From: an uncultured Eubacteriales bacterium
GTDB taxonomy: Bacteria; Bacillota; Clostridia; Oscillospirales; UBA644
Direction of reading: 5' to 3'
Assembly (NCBI GenBank): GCA_934438175.1
Contig: CAKSBH010000005.1
Location: 73,950-137,949, forward strand
DNA: 64,000 bases
Made by a program: the position numbers and the translations under genes. Every line of letters begins with the position of its first letter. Positions within the stretch are counted from its first letter, which is position 1. Of the stretch, positions 54,198 to 62,995 are shown piece by piece. Below the pieces are notes generated by a model. It worked only from the letters and a program-made list of their open reading frames with translations. It ran no database searches and was not told the origin of the DNA.

Positions 54198-55319
54198 ATG
54201 CGGACAAAAATTTTTTCTGCGGCAGGAGATTTTCTGAAGAAAAATGTGGTTCTCGCCGTGGCGTTTGTTCTGGCGGTGGGAACAATGTTTCTGGTGCCGC
54301 CGGATGCCGGATATGCGGCTTATTTTGACTGGAAAACCCTGACATGTCTGTTCTGCACGCTTGCCGTTGTGGGAGCGCTGCGGAATGTGAATTTTTTTTC
54401 GTATCTCGCGCGGCGCATCGTCTGCCTGACCGGCACTCTGCGGGCGGCGGTGACGGCGGTGGTGTGCATCACCTTTCTGGGTTCCATGCTTCTTGCCAAC
54501 GATATGGCGTTGATCACGTTTCTTCCGCTGGGATATTATGTGCTGACGTGTACAGGACACCGTGAGATCATGGCGTTTGTGTTTATTCTGCAGAACATCG
54601 CCGCGAATCTCGGAGGAATGCTGACGCCGTTCGGAAACCCGCAGAACCTGTATTTATATGAACATTTCCGCATCGGAAACGGAGAATTCTTCCGCATCAT
54701 GCTTCCGTCTTTTCTGGTGGCGATTGCGCTGATTCTGCTTTGCTGTACGGTGTTTGTGAAAAACGAGCGGTTCGGAACCCTGACGCTGGAGGGTCCGGTT
54801 CCTCCGAAAAAGCGCACGACCCTGTATCTGGCGCTGTTTGTGTTTTCCATTCTGCTGGTTTTTCGCACAATTCCTTATCCGATCGGGCTTGTTCTGATAA
54901 CGGGCGTTCTGCTTGCGGTTGACCGGAAGGCACTGGCAGAGGTGGATTACCCGCTTTTGCTGACGTTTGTGTGCTTCTTCGTGTTTTCCGGCAATCTGGC
55001 ACGGGTCGATGCGGTGAACCGGGTTCTGTCCGGGCTTCTGGCAAAAAACACGCTGCTGGTATCGGTGCTTTCGTGCCAGTTTATCAGCAATGTGCCTTCG
55101 GCGGTTCTGCTTTCGCATTTCACAACCGATTACCGGAATCTTCTGCTGGGCGTAAACATCGGCGGAACCGGGACGCTGATCGCGTCGCTTGCCAGCATGA
55201 TTACCTTCCGGGAATACGGCAGGGACGACCCCGGTCATACCAAGCGGTATCTGGCTTTGTTTGCAGCATTGAATTTCTTTTTCCTCGGCGTTTTGGTCGC
55301 ATGGAATCTGATTGTCTGA
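54198..55319 (+). CDS. SLC13/ArsB-NhaD-type ion transporter family permease
   Basis: A 373-aa membrane protein with about ten helices. Two re-entrant-loop signatures typical of the superfamily are visible: ANDMALITFLPLGYYVL and the paired NIAANLGGMLTPFGNPQNLYLY, repeated in the second half as ISNVPSAVLLSHF and VNIGGTGTLIASLASMIT. These are citrate/dicarboxylate- or arsenite-type permeases; the substrate cannot be told. The ATG at 54198 was chosen because the -10 box lies over the longer frame; its ribosome site (AGAGGG) is weak. Confidence 0.88.
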   Translation: MRTKIFSAAGDFLKKNVVLAVAFVLAVGTMFLVPPDAGYAAYFDWKTLTCLFCTLAVVGALRNVNFFSYLARRIVCLTGTLRAAVTAVVCITFLGSMLLANDMALITFLPLGYYVLTCTGHREIMAFVFILQNIAANLGGMLTPFGNPQNLYLYEHFRIGNGEFFRIMLPSFLVAIALILLCCTVFVKNERFGTLTLEGPVPPKKRTTLYLALFVFSILLVFRTIPYPIGLVLITGVLLAVDRKALAEVDYPLLLTFVCFFVFSGNLARVDAVNRVLSGLLAKNTLLVSVLSCQFISNVPSAVLLSHFTTDYRNLLLGVNIGGTGTLIASLASMITFREYGRDDPGHTKRYLALFAALNFFFLGVLVAWNLIV

Positions 55320-55407
55320 AACGCTTGCAATTCCGCAAAAAATCTGTTATACTGAATACCGACAACTTCTGACATTCTTTGTGTCGGTTCCCGAGGAGGA
55401 AAAACAA

Positions 55408-55866
55408 ATGAGCTGGTTCAATCCGATTGGCTTGGCGTGGGTGTTGCTTCTGCTTCTTCCCAATGCTCTGTATGCCGCACGGCATCCGGAATTGTTTGAA
55501 AACGCCCGGCACTGCCGCATCGTCGAAATCGGAGAGCAGATCGGAAGAATCGGCTGTTTTATTCTGATGGTTTTCCGAGTTCCGCGTGTTGTGTTCGGTT
55601 TTTTCTTTCCGAAAGGAGCCCTTGTGTATGTCGCAGTCGGCTCGGCGCTTGTGGCTGCCTATGCGATCGGATGGTTGTTTGCCGCAAAACATCCGCTGTT
55701 CCGGGCATATTATCTGTCCATCGTTCCCTCGGTTCTGTTTCTGTTCTGCGGCGGAATGACACGGGATCTTGCACTTTCTGCGGCGGCTGTTCTGTTCTCC
55801 GTCTGCCACATTACAATCAGTCTGAAAAACGCATACGCGGAAAAAGAACGGGAATCTGCGGTCTGA
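55408..55866 (+). CDS. Hypothetical four- to five-TM membrane protein
   Basis: A 152-aa hydrophobic protein (IGLAWVLLLLLPNALYAARH at the N-terminus, YVAVGSALVAAYAIGWLFAA and LALSAAAVLFSVCHITISL later). The ATG has GAGGAGG eight bases before it; the longer upstream frame overlaps the permease stop and has no ribosome site. It lies between a permease and an AEC transporter with short spacings, so the three may share a transcript. Function unknown. Confidence 0.82.
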   Translation: MSWFNPIGLAWVLLLLLPNALYAARHPELFENARHCRIVEIGEQIGRIGCFILMVFRVPRVVFGFFFPKGALVYVAVGSALVAAYAIGWLFAAKHPLFRAYYLSIVPSVLFLFCGGMTRDLALSAAAVLFSVCHITISLKNAYAEKERESAV

Positions 55867-55876
55867 AGGGAAAACG

Positions 55877-56803
55877 ATGGGTGCTTCTACGGTTTTTATC
55901 AATGTACTGGTGATGCTGTTTTACATGGCATGCGGTTTTTTTCTTGTCAAGGGGAAAAAAGCAGAGCCGGATCACGCCAAAACACTTTCCGGGCTTCTGA
56001 TTTATGTCTGCGGACCGTGTCTGGTTCTGAGTGCTTTTCAGAAAATGGAATACTCTCCCGAAAATTCGAGGAAAGCACTGGTGTTTTTTGTTGTATGCAT
56101 GGCAGTCCAGCTTCTGTTTTTTGCCATTCTCTATGCAGTTTTTCACAAAAGATACGGCAATGCCTGTTACCGGATTCTGACGGCAGGGGCAATTTTCGGG
56201 AATGTGGGATATTTCGGGCTTCCGCTTGTGACGGCACTGTTCCCGGATCAACCGTTGGTAGCATGCTACAGCACCATGTACGTTACAGCCATGAACATTC
56301 TGGTGTTTACGCTCGGCGTGTTTCTGATTACGCACGACCGCCGGTTTATTTCGCTGAAGCAGGCATTTCTCAACCCCACATCGCTGGCGGTTCTGGTTGC
56401 GATTCCGTTGTATTTACTGCAGATCCGTTTTCCGGCTGTGTTGGCGGATACGGTTGCTCTTCTGGGGAAAATGACCGCGCCTCTCTGTATGGTGGTTCTC
56501 GGGCTGCGCCTGGCTTCCATGAACGGAAAAGAAGTATTTGCACGTCCGTTCGCCTACCTGGTATGCACATTGAAACTCTTGATCTTCCCGCTGTTTGCTT
56601 GGCTTTGCGTGCGGTTTCTGCCGGGAGTTGACGACGTGTTCCGCATCACGCTTGTGGTGCTGAGCGCGGCACCGTCTGCGGCAATCATCCTGTCGCTTTC
56701 GGAGTTGTACGGGTGCGAGCAGAAGTTGAGCGCCAACGTGGTTTTGCTTGCTACGGTGTTCAGTGCGGCAACATTGCCTCTTCTGCTGTTGGTTTTAACG
56801 TAA
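55877..56803 (+). CDS. AEC-family (auxin efflux carrier-type) transporter
   Basis: A 308-aa, ten-helix protein of the AEC family, whose bacterial members often export or exchange small organic acids such as malate. The family pattern shows as GLLIYVCGPCLVLSAFQKM, AGAIFGNVGYFGLPLVTALF (the conserved N-GxxGxP segment) and the second-half LSAAPSAAIILSLSELYG. It starts 10 bases after the preceding gene. Its terminator is interrupted by the 279-bp element at 56819. Confidence 0.9.
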   Translation: MGASTVFINVLVMLFYMACGFFLVKGKKAEPDHAKTLSGLLIYVCGPCLVLSAFQKMEYSPENSRKALVFFVVCMAVQLLFFAILYAVFHKRYGNACYRILTAGAIFGNVGYFGLPLVTALFPDQPLVACYSTMYVTAMNILVFTLGVFLITHDRRFISLKQAFLNPTSLAVLVAIPLYLLQIRFPAVLADTVALLGKMTAPLCMVVLGLRLASMNGKEVFARPFAYLVCTLKLLIFPLFAWLCVRFLPGVDDVFRITLVVLSAAPSAAIILSLSELYGCEQKLSANVVLLATVFSAATLPLLLLVLT

Positions 56804-56818
56804 AAAGAGAGCCGTCTT

Positions 56819-57097
56819 GGGCGGACTCAGATAAGGATAAGCCGCCCTGTAAAAAGTCTTTTGCCCTGTGGCTTCGTTAAAAATGCTCGAAATATATCTC
56901 CATTATTCCTGCGCTTTTTGCCTTGCCACAGAACAAAATCCAATTTTACAGGGTGCATGGCAGTTTTGAGCGAGATATTTTTCGTTCAGACAAAATAACA
57001 AAATCTCGGCAATACTTTGTGTATTACCGAGATTTTTTAGGAAGTATGGGCGGAAAAGAGCCGCTCAAAACCGACTTATCCTTATCTGAGTCCTCCC
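56819..57097 (+). mobile_element. 279-bp MITE-like element, copy 1, inserted in a terminator loop
   Basis: Terminal inverted repeats of 23 bp: GGGCGGACTCAGATAAGGATAAG at 56819-56841 and its complement (one mismatch) at 57075-57097. No transposase is encoded; a short open frame inside is not supported as a gene. It is flanked by TT on both sides, a possible 2-bp target duplication. Outside these, AAAGAGAGCCGTC and GACGGCTCTTTC pair, so the element sits in the loop of the terminator shared by the AEC and MATE genes. An internal hairpin with T6 lies at 57001-57038. Copy 2 is at 62996-63274, inverted. Confidence 0.9.
57001..57038 (+). terminator. Terminator-like hairpin inside MITE copy 1
   Basis: Arms AAATCTCGGCAATAC and GTATTACCGAGATTT (one mismatch) around TTTGT, followed by T to 57038. 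It faces transcripts from the AEC gene. Confidence 0.82.
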
Positions 57098-57113
57098 TTT
57101 CCGACGGCTCTTT

Positions 57114-58418
57114 CTATTTCTTCATCCGCATCTGTAAAGCGGCATAAACGGCAACAAGAAGTTCGGTAAGCGGCATGACCAGCCAGATGGATTCCCCTCC
57201 GAACACAGCGGGCAACAGCAGAACCAGCATGCCGCTGACCACGATTCCGCGGGCTCCGGACACCAGCAACGAGGTTTTTGTGCGAAGAATGGCCTGAAAA
57301 TGATACGTGGAATAAATGTTGAACGGCAACAGAAGAAAGGACAGTGCATAAAGCCGGACGGCAGCGGGAGCGATGCGCAGAACCGAGGCGGACGGTGCCA
57401 TAAAAAGCCGGATCAGCGTGTTTGGAACGGCAGCACAGAGTGCTGTCCACGCAACACCGAGAAGAAGGGACGTAAGAACCGTATAGCGGCGCAGCGTGCG
57501 GATGCGGTCGACCTGTCCGGCCCCGTAGTTCTGAGAAAGAATGGGTTGTGCTGCCTGTCCTACGCCATAAGCACAGCACTGCACAAAGGTTCCCACCGTG
57601 ACAATGACGCCGTAAACAGCAAGAGCATCCACATCCAGGTAGCGCATGATCTGCCGGTTGAACAGCACCGTCATGACGCCGAGTGCCGCGTCACTCAAAA
57701 ACGGAGAAAAGCCATGAACGGAAATCCGGGCAGCTGCCTTCGGAAGATTTTCAGGTAAGACAAAACGCAGCGTGTTTTTCTTTTTGAAGAAGTGCAGAAC
57801 CATAATCAGATCCGTCACCAATGCCCCTACCGCGGTAGCGATGCCCGCTCCCCGGATTCCCATATCCAAAGTAAAAATGAGAAAATAATCTCCGACAACG
57901 TTAATCACACCGCCCGCGACCACCGCGACCGTGGAAAGTCCCGGCGAGGAGTCGTTGCGGAGAAAGGCGGAAAGAATGTTGGCAAAGACATAGACGGGTA
58001 CGGTAAGCTTCGGGGCAAAGAGATACTCCCGGCACAAAGGAAGCAGTTCGTCATCGGCGCCGAACAACCGAAGCATCGGATCTTCCCAAAGAAAAACAAG
58101 AATCCACAGCAGCATGCTGATGACGATGCCGAGCAGGACCGCAGCGGTAAAATATCCGTTTGCTTCCCGGTCACGCTTTTCTCCCTTTGCCACGGCATAC
58201 AGCACCGAGCCGCCGATGCCCGCAAGAAGCCCGAAGCAGTAAAGAATGTTCCACATGGGTGAAATGACTGCCATGGCAGCCGATCCGACCGGGCCGTGGT
58301 ATTGTCCGATCATTGCCATGTCCGCCAATCCGTAAACGCTGAGAATCAGTGCTCCGCCGCAGGAAGCGAACAGGTAGTTGCGGTATAAGGTGCGCAGATT
58401 GTCACGAAGAAGATCCAT
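57114..58418 (-). CDS. MATE-family efflux transporter
   Basis: A 434-aa, twelve-helix MATE protein of the NorM/DinF-like bacterial type: LFASCGGALILSVYGLADMAMIG in helix 1, AMAVISPMWNILYCFGLLAGIGGSVLYAVAKGE, and the second-half YGVGQAAQPILSQNYGAGQ signature. The ATG at 58418 is preferred because the earlier in-frame ATG (58448) lies in the loop of a strong hairpin; that longer start would add ten hydrophobic residues. Neither has a good ribosome site. Substrate unknown. Confidence 0.88.
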   Translation of the reverse strand: MDLLRDNLRTLYRNYLFASCGGALILSVYGLADMAMIGQYHGPVGSAAMAVISPMWNILYCFGLLAGIGGSVLYAVAKGEKRDREANGYFTAAVLLGIVISMLLWILVFLWEDPMLRLFGADDELLPLCREYLFAPKLTVPVYVFANILSAFLRNDSSPGLSTVAVVAGGVINVVGDYFLIFTLDMGIRGAGIATAVGALVTDLIMVLHFFKKKNTLRFVLPENLPKAAARISVHGFSPFLSDAALGVMTVLFNRQIMRYLDVDALAVYGVIVTVGTFVQCCAYGVGQAAQPILSQNYGAGQVDRIRTLRRYTVLTSLLLGVAWTALCAAVPNTLIRLFMAPSASVLRIAPAAVRLYALSFLLLPFNIYSTYHFQAILRTKTSLLVSGARGIVVSGMLVLLLPAVFGGESIWLVMPLTELLVAVYAALQMRMKK

Positions 58419-58423
58419 AAAAA

Positions 58424-58458
58424 AACCGGAAAGAAAGCAGGAAAACATCTGCTTTCTT
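58424..58458 (-). promoter_or_regulatory. Attenuator-like hairpin in the MATE leader
   Basis: Ten-base perfect arms (AAGAAAGCAG and CTGCTTTCTT) around an 8-base loop; on the minus strand it is followed by TTCCGGTTTTTTT just before the ATG at 58418. It has the form of a terminator placed between promoter and gene. Confidence 0.65.
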
Positions 58459-58484
58459 CTCTTTCAAAAAAATTTCGGAAGGAT

Positions 58485-58513
58485 ATTGTAGCAAATTTTC
58501 CCGGAAAAGTCAA
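58485..58513 (-). promoter_or_regulatory. Promoter of the MATE gene at 57114
   Basis: -35 TTGACT (58508-58513), 17-bp spacer, -10 TACAAT (58485-58490). The -35 overlaps the end of the EamA gene. Confidence 0.82.
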
Positions 58514-59388
58514 GGGGCTTGCGAGCCCTTTTTCCGAAAAAGACGGTCGCCCGCCTCATTGAGGAGCACCGAAAGAAAAATCACGGCAAAACCGGCATAC
58601 AGACGAGGGGTCGGAGTTTCGTAGCCGAGCAGTACGGAAAAGAAAACGCCGAACACGGATTCCAGAGAGAGCAGCAAAGCGGCGGCAGCCGAGGAGGTAT
58701 ATTTTTGCCCGATGTTCTGCATCAGGAAGGCGGCGGCGGTAGCAAACAACGCAAGAAACAGAACCTGTCCGGCAAGCGGAGCGGAAAACGCAGGAAACGA
58801 TTCTCCGGTAAAAGCGACCCCGAGCCAACAGAACACGGCGGAAAAGCCAAACTGCAAAACCGTGACAAGGCAGGGATCACACTTGCGGCAAACACGGGCA
58901 AGCAGGACGATCTGTACCGCATAAAAGAATCCGCCGACCAGGGTCAGCCCGTCACCAAGCCGCAGAGACAGGTTTCCGTCAAACGACAGCAGAGCAATGC
59001 CGACAAAACAGAGAACGGCAGCAAGAACATTGCGAAGCGCCGGTCTTTTACGGTCGGTAATCCAGGAAAGAAACGGCACAAGCACACAATAGACAGCCGT
59101 GAGAAAGGCATTCTTCCCCGGCGTGGTATCGGTTAAGCCGTAGGTCTGAAAAACATAGGCGAGAAAGATTGACAGGGCAACTGCCGCCGAAAAAAGAAGG
59201 TCGGTACGTGTGACGGTTTGAAGTTTTTTGAAAAAAACCAACGCCAGCACAACAAACGCGACGGAAAACCGAAGGGCGAGCAGAAGGAAAACGGGCAGGA
59301 CATCGGAAGCATCCTTCATAACCACAAACGAAAATCCCCACAGCATCGCCGTGAGGAGAAGAAGCAAACGGGCAAGATACGGTTTCAT
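58510..59388 (-). CDS. EamA/DMT-family transporter
   Basis: A 292-aa, ten-helix drug/metabolite transporter with two EamA repeats: LLLLTAMLWGFSFVVMKDA begins the first, GDGLTLVGGFFYAVQIVLLARV the second. ALRFSVAFVVLALVFF and LLLSLESVFGVFFSVLLGYE are typical helices 2 and 9. Substrate unknown; members export amino acids or metabolites. A GGAGGG ribosome site lies five bases before the ATG. It is divergent from the lipoprotein gene with almost touching promoters. Confidence 0.92.
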   Translation of the reverse strand: MKPYLARLLLLLTAMLWGFSFVVMKDASDVLPVFLLLALRFSVAFVVLALVFFKKLQTVTRTDLLFSAAVALSIFLAYVFQTYGLTDTTPGKNAFLTAVYCVLVPFLSWITDRKRPALRNVLAAVLCFVGIALLSFDGNLSLRLGDGLTLVGGFFYAVQIVLLARVCRKCDPCLVTVLQFGFSAVFCWLGVAFTGESFPAFSAPLAGQVLFLALFATAAAFLMQNIGQKYTSSAAAALLLSLESVFGVFFSVLLGYETPTPRLYAGFAVIFLSVLLNEAGDRLFRKKGSQAP

Positions 59389-59419
59389 AAAACCCTCCGG
59401 AGCAAATCTGTTTGATTAC

Positions 59420-59448
59420 AGTATAACAAGCCGGGCGGTGTCTGTCAA
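59420..59448 (-). promoter_or_regulatory. Promoter of the EamA gene
   Basis: -35 TTGACA (59443-59448), 17-bp spacer, -10 TATACT (59420-59425). Confidence 0.88.
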
Positions 59449-59455
59449 GCCGGGG

Positions 59456-59484
59456 TTGACAGCAAAAAGATCTTCGTTTATAAT
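59456..59484 (+). promoter_or_regulatory. Promoter of the lipoprotein gene
   Basis: -35 TTGACA (59456-59461), 17-bp spacer, -10 TATAAT (59479-59484): full consensus. Its -35 is only 7 bases from the -35 of the opposite promoter. Confidence 0.9.
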
Positions 59485-59519
59485 AAAAGAAAAAGCAACA
59501 TGAAAAATGGGAGGTTTTT

Positions 59520-61673
59520 ATGAAAAAAGCAATTTCTCTTTTTCTTGCCGTTGTCATGACGGTGCTTTTGTTTGCGGCGTGTAAGAACACACGTCCGGAG
59601 GATCCGGTTCCGTCCGATGCGGAAAAGGATGCGGAGACAGAATTTCTTCGGCAGCATTTTCCCCGCATTGACGGTTCCACCTCGTTGATTCCGTTTGAAG
59701 CGGGAATCCGTGCCGCTGTGTTCGGAATTTCCATGGAAGAAGCGAAAAAACAGGTGAAGCATTCTACCACGTGGGGCTCGTTTTATAATCTGATGGAGCG
59801 ATCGGTGGATATGATCTTCAGCGTACCGCTTTCCGAGCAACAGGAAAATCTTGCAGACGGAAATCTGGCGGGAACCGCTGTGTCCAAAGACGGGTTTGTC
59901 TTTGTGGTCAACGCCTCAAACCCGGTGGATGGGCTGACCCAGCAGCAGCTGCGGGATATTTATTCCGGAAAGATCACAAACTGGAAAGAGGTCGGCGGCA
60001 ACGATGTACCCATTGTTGCCTATCAGCGCAATCAGGATTCCGGAAGCCAGAATTTCATGGTAGATTTCATGGGAGACACCCCGTTGATGGATGCGCCGAC
60101 GGAGCTTCGTCCGAACTCCATGGGCATGCTGATGGACGTAATCGCTTCTCCCGACTACGCGGAGAATTGCATCGGCTATTCCGTTTACGCCTATGCGGCG
60201 GATATGTACCGCAATCAGACCGATATCAAATTTCTGAAAATAGACGGCGTGATGCCGGGCAAAGCAAGCATGGCATCCGGCGAATACCCGCTTACCGCAT
60301 ACAATTACGCCTATTATTTTGCCGACGAGCCGGAGGACGGTGCCGTGCGGCGGCTGGTGAAGTTTATTGTTTCCGATGCAGGGCAGCTGGCGCTGGCAAA
60401 GGCGGGCTATGTAACCCTGCGCGACATCGGTTATCCGTACGAAGATTCGTTCCGCGCATATACCGGTATCGGAACCGGAGCGGAAGCGGCGGAGAGATCC
60501 CCCTTCTATTATACATCCGATACGGAAATTCCGTGGAGTTATACGGCGGACGGCGTGCGTACGTTTCTGTCGGATCTTCGTCTGAAAGATAAGAAGACGG
60601 AAGCGGAGATTCGGGAGTTTGTCGACGAGAACGAAAAAAAATCGTTTTGTCTTACGGTGAAAAACGGCATTCTCGGTATCACCTGCGGATTGCTCTCCGA
60701 GTCTGAACTGAGCATGCGGACATGTGCGACCGACGTTGCGTGCGCAACGTGGGATCTTCTGACTGGGAAACGGTTGACCGTAGAGGAGCTGTTCTGCAAG
60801 GGCGTGAAGATTTCCTCTGCCCTGACGGCTTACTTGCGGGAACTTGTAAAATACCCGGACTCCTTTGGCATGTATTACGAACAGATCGGCGAGATTACGG
60901 GGTTGCCGGAAAGCGGCTGGATGACCGACGGATTTTATCTGTATTTCGTAAACGGCTTGCCATACTTCCAGGAAGCGTATGTGTTCCCCCTGAATGGTCT
61001 GAAAGAGGGAATTCTGGTGGCGGACAACATGCGGGATATGCACGAAATATCGGAAGACAGCACGAAGATCTACCGGCAGTTTTATGTGAAGGAAAATGCA
61101 TCGGACTATTTTCTGTGGGAAGGAGATTCTTCGGAATCGGCGCTTTTTTCTTACCAGCTTCTGAAGGAAGGAAGCGTTCCCGGAGCAGCAGTCATCAATG
61201 CCTCCATTCAGGCAAAACTGAAAAACGGCTTCACGCGAGAAATGGTTGAAGCGTATTTTGCCCGGATCGGGAAGACACTGTGGCAGGAGCCGCTTGGAAA
61301 CGCCTGGGAACTGACGGTCTTCGGGGAGAAATATGTGCTCCTTTCCGGGTCCTCTCTTCGCGGAACCGGAGACGAAGAAGGCGAGCTTGTCGTATACCCG
61401 GAAAAAATCTGTGCCCTGTATCGCGCGGATACGGGAGAAGAAATTCCGTTGACGGCTTTGTTCCGTGACGGTTGGGAAGACGTTGCGACCGTGACGGATT
61501 GGGAAGGAAATTCTGCGGAATGTCCGGATCTGACCCGGGCGGAAGTATTTATGGTGCAGTTCGGAAACAACGTCCGGTTTGGATTTTCGGTTCTGACGCC
61601 GGATCCGGACGGAACCTTCGCCGATGCGCCGAGTATGTATCTGGATATTCCGGAAGAATATCTTGATTGGTAA
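59520..61673 (+). CDS. PstS-like substrate-binding lipoprotein with a large C-terminal domain
   Basis: A 717-aa exported lipoprotein: signal peptide with lipobox LLFAAC and Cys21. Residues ~45-310 form a PstS-like periplasmic-binding fold (RIDGSTSLIPFEAGIR, VDGLTQQQLRDIYSGKITNW, RNQDSGSQNFMVDFMG). The C-terminal ~390 residues include VACATWDLLTGKRLTVEELF, which resembles the DUF3298/RsiV-type domain, giving an unusual fusion. No phosphate ABC genes (pstCAB) adjoin it, so it is not clearly a phosphate importer part. It may be a surface sensor. Confidence 0.8.
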   Translation: MKKAISLFLAVVMTVLLFAACKNTRPEDPVPSDAEKDAETEFLRQHFPRIDGSTSLIPFEAGIRAAVFGISMEEAKKQVKHSTTWGSFYNLMERSVDMIFSVPLSEQQENLADGNLAGTAVSKDGFVFVVNASNPVDGLTQQQLRDIYSGKITNWKEVGGNDVPIVAYQRNQDSGSQNFMVDFMGDTPLMDAPTELRPNSMGMLMDVIASPDYAENCIGYSVYAYAADMYRNQTDIKFLKIDGVMPGKASMASGEYPLTAYNYAYYFADEPEDGAVRRLVKFIVSDAGQLALAKAGYVTLRDIGYPYEDSFRAYTGIGTGAEAAERSPFYYTSDTEIPWSYTADGVRTFLSDLRLKDKKTEAEIREFVDENEKKSFCLTVKNGILGITCGLLSESELSMRTCATDVACATWDLLTGKRLTVEELFCKGVKISSALTAYLRELVKYPDSFGMYYEQIGEITGLPESGWMTDGFYLYFVNGLPYFQEAYVFPLNGLKEGILVADNMRDMHEISEDSTKIYRQFYVKENASDYFLWEGDSSESALFSYQLLKEGSVPGAAVINASIQAKLKNGFTREMVEAYFARIGKTLWQEPLGNAWELTVFGEKYVLLSGSSLRGTGDEEGELVVYPEKICALYRADTGEEIPLTALFRDGWEDVATVTDWEGNSAECPDLTRAEVFMVQFGNNVRFGFSVLTPDPDGTFADAPSMYLDIPEEYLDW

Positions 61674-61679
61674 ACCTCA

Positions 61680-61720
61680 AAACGGGCACGGCATCTTCGG
61701 ATGCCATGCCCGTTTGACTT
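61680..61720 (+). terminator. Terminator of the lipoprotein gene
   Basis: Sixteen-base arms AAACGGGCACGGCATC and complement (one mismatch) with a TTCG tetraloop, ending in a short T run that also forms the next promoter's -35. Confidence 0.85.
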
Positions 61721-61742
61721 TCTTGAGCATCTGTGATATACT
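61714..61742 (+). promoter_or_regulatory. Promoter of the ATP-grasp gene
   Basis: -35 TTGACT (61714-61719) overlapping the terminator tail, 17-bp spacer, -10 TATACT (61737-61742). Confidence 0.78.
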
Positions 61743-61769
61743 GAAAAAAAACAGGCGGGAGACGGGAAG

Positions 61770-62762
61770 ATGGCGAAGATCTGCGATAAAATCCGGGCGT
61801 TTATGACCCGGGCGGAGCAGAGCGGGATTGATACCAAAGAAGACCGGGTGCGCGCGCTTTTTGATTTTGCGTATTGCAAACTCCGGTTTCACTGTACCTC
61901 AGAGGAATATCTGCTGTTTCGGTATGACCGGTACCGGGATCATTACCGTAAATATTTTTTGACCAACTGGCAGCGCCGCCATATGTTTTGCTATGTCAAC
62001 CGGTCCAGACAGACGCGCTCCAAAATTCAGATGTACGAGCGGCTGAAGGAGTTCTACGGACGAGAGGTGTTCCGGGTCTCTGACCGCACGGCAGAAGAAT
62101 TCACGGCGTTCGTCCGCCGGCATGGCAAGGTGTTTCTGAAGCCGGAAGTCGCTTCGTGCGGACGCGGAGCGGAAATCTTTACGTTTACGGATGAGGATGC
62201 CTGCCGCCGCAAATACGAACAGATGGCAGGAAAATATCGGGTCTGCGAAGAAATGATCCGGCAAAATCATGCCGTGGATAAACTTTGTTCTGCCTCGGTG
62301 AACTCCTGCCGTATTCTGACGCTGCGGAAACGGAGCGGCGAGGTTTCCGTTATCGCAGCCACATTCAAGATGAGCAAAGGCGAATCGTTTGTAGACAATC
62401 TGCACGCAAACGGAATCGGCGCGGCTGTGGATCTGGCAACAGGCGTTCTTGTTTCGGTGGGAAGGGACTACGAAAGCCGGGATTATATCTACCATCCCAC
62501 AAGCGGAACGATCATCCCCGGTTTTCAGCTTCCGTTCTGGAAGGAAACGCTGGAACTGGTAAAAGCGGCACACGACAAAATGCCGGAAAGCGCAATTCTC
62601 GGCTGGGATGTTGCCTTTACGGAAGACCGTCCCATTCTGATTGAGGCAAACGGTGCTCCGGGACCGAATATCCATCAATTTGCCGACAGGAAACCGAAAG
62701 GACGGGAAATTATGGCGTATCTGGCAAACCGGAAAAACCGTGTCTACCGTCCGCAGCGATAA
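61770..62762 (+). CDS. Sugar-transfer-associated ATP-grasp-type protein
   Basis: A 330-aa ATP-grasp protein. VFLKPEVASCGRGAEIFTF is the ATP-binding loop, VCEEMIRQNHAVDKLCSASVNSC the hinge region, and GWDVAFTEDRPILIEANGAPG holds the Mg-binding acidic residues (E-N pair). This pattern fits the group often found with polysaccharide synthesis genes (ATPgrasp_ST); YheC/YheD-type spore-coat ATP-grasp is the alternative. It has its own promoter and a GGGAG ribosome site; the product is cytoplasmic. The substrate is unknown. Confidence 0.78.
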   Translation: MAKICDKIRAFMTRAEQSGIDTKEDRVRALFDFAYCKLRFHCTSEEYLLFRYDRYRDHYRKYFLTNWQRRHMFCYVNRSRQTRSKIQMYERLKEFYGREVFRVSDRTAEEFTAFVRRHGKVFLKPEVASCGRGAEIFTFTDEDACRRKYEQMAGKYRVCEEMIRQNHAVDKLCSASVNSCRILTLRKRSGEVSVIAATFKMSKGESFVDNLHANGIGAAVDLATGVLVSVGRDYESRDYIYHPTSGTIIPGFQLPFWKETLELVKAAHDKMPESAILGWDVAFTEDRPILIEANGAPGPNIHQFADRKPKGREIMAYLANRKNRVYRPQR

Positions 62763-62800
62763 AAATCTCCATTTTTTTTGTACACATTCCATCATGTTAC

Positions 62801-62831
62801 CCCCAGGACCGCTTGGTCTTGGGGTTTTTTT
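62801..62831 (+). terminator. Terminator of the ATP-grasp gene
   Basis: CCCCAGGACC pairs with GGTCTTGGGG (one G-T) around GCTT, then T7. Confidence 0.92.
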
Positions 62832-62995
62832 GCATTCTCCCCCTGCATGCTTTATTTTTACAGAGATTGCGGCTGAAAACATGCTCCGTTTTCGTGCTGT
62901 ACCCCGGAAGAAAGGACTTCTTGCACAGAGTTTGCCGTTTTATTGCTCCCCGGTTTTCTTCCGGACCCCGCAAAAGAAAAGAGGCAACCCCTTTT

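Noticed and set aside
56923..57147. Open frame MPQNKIQFYRVHGSFERD..., found also in the second element at 62940-63170
   Set aside because: It occurs twice only because the MITE occurs twice; no ribosome site, and it runs out through the inverted repeat into different sequence.
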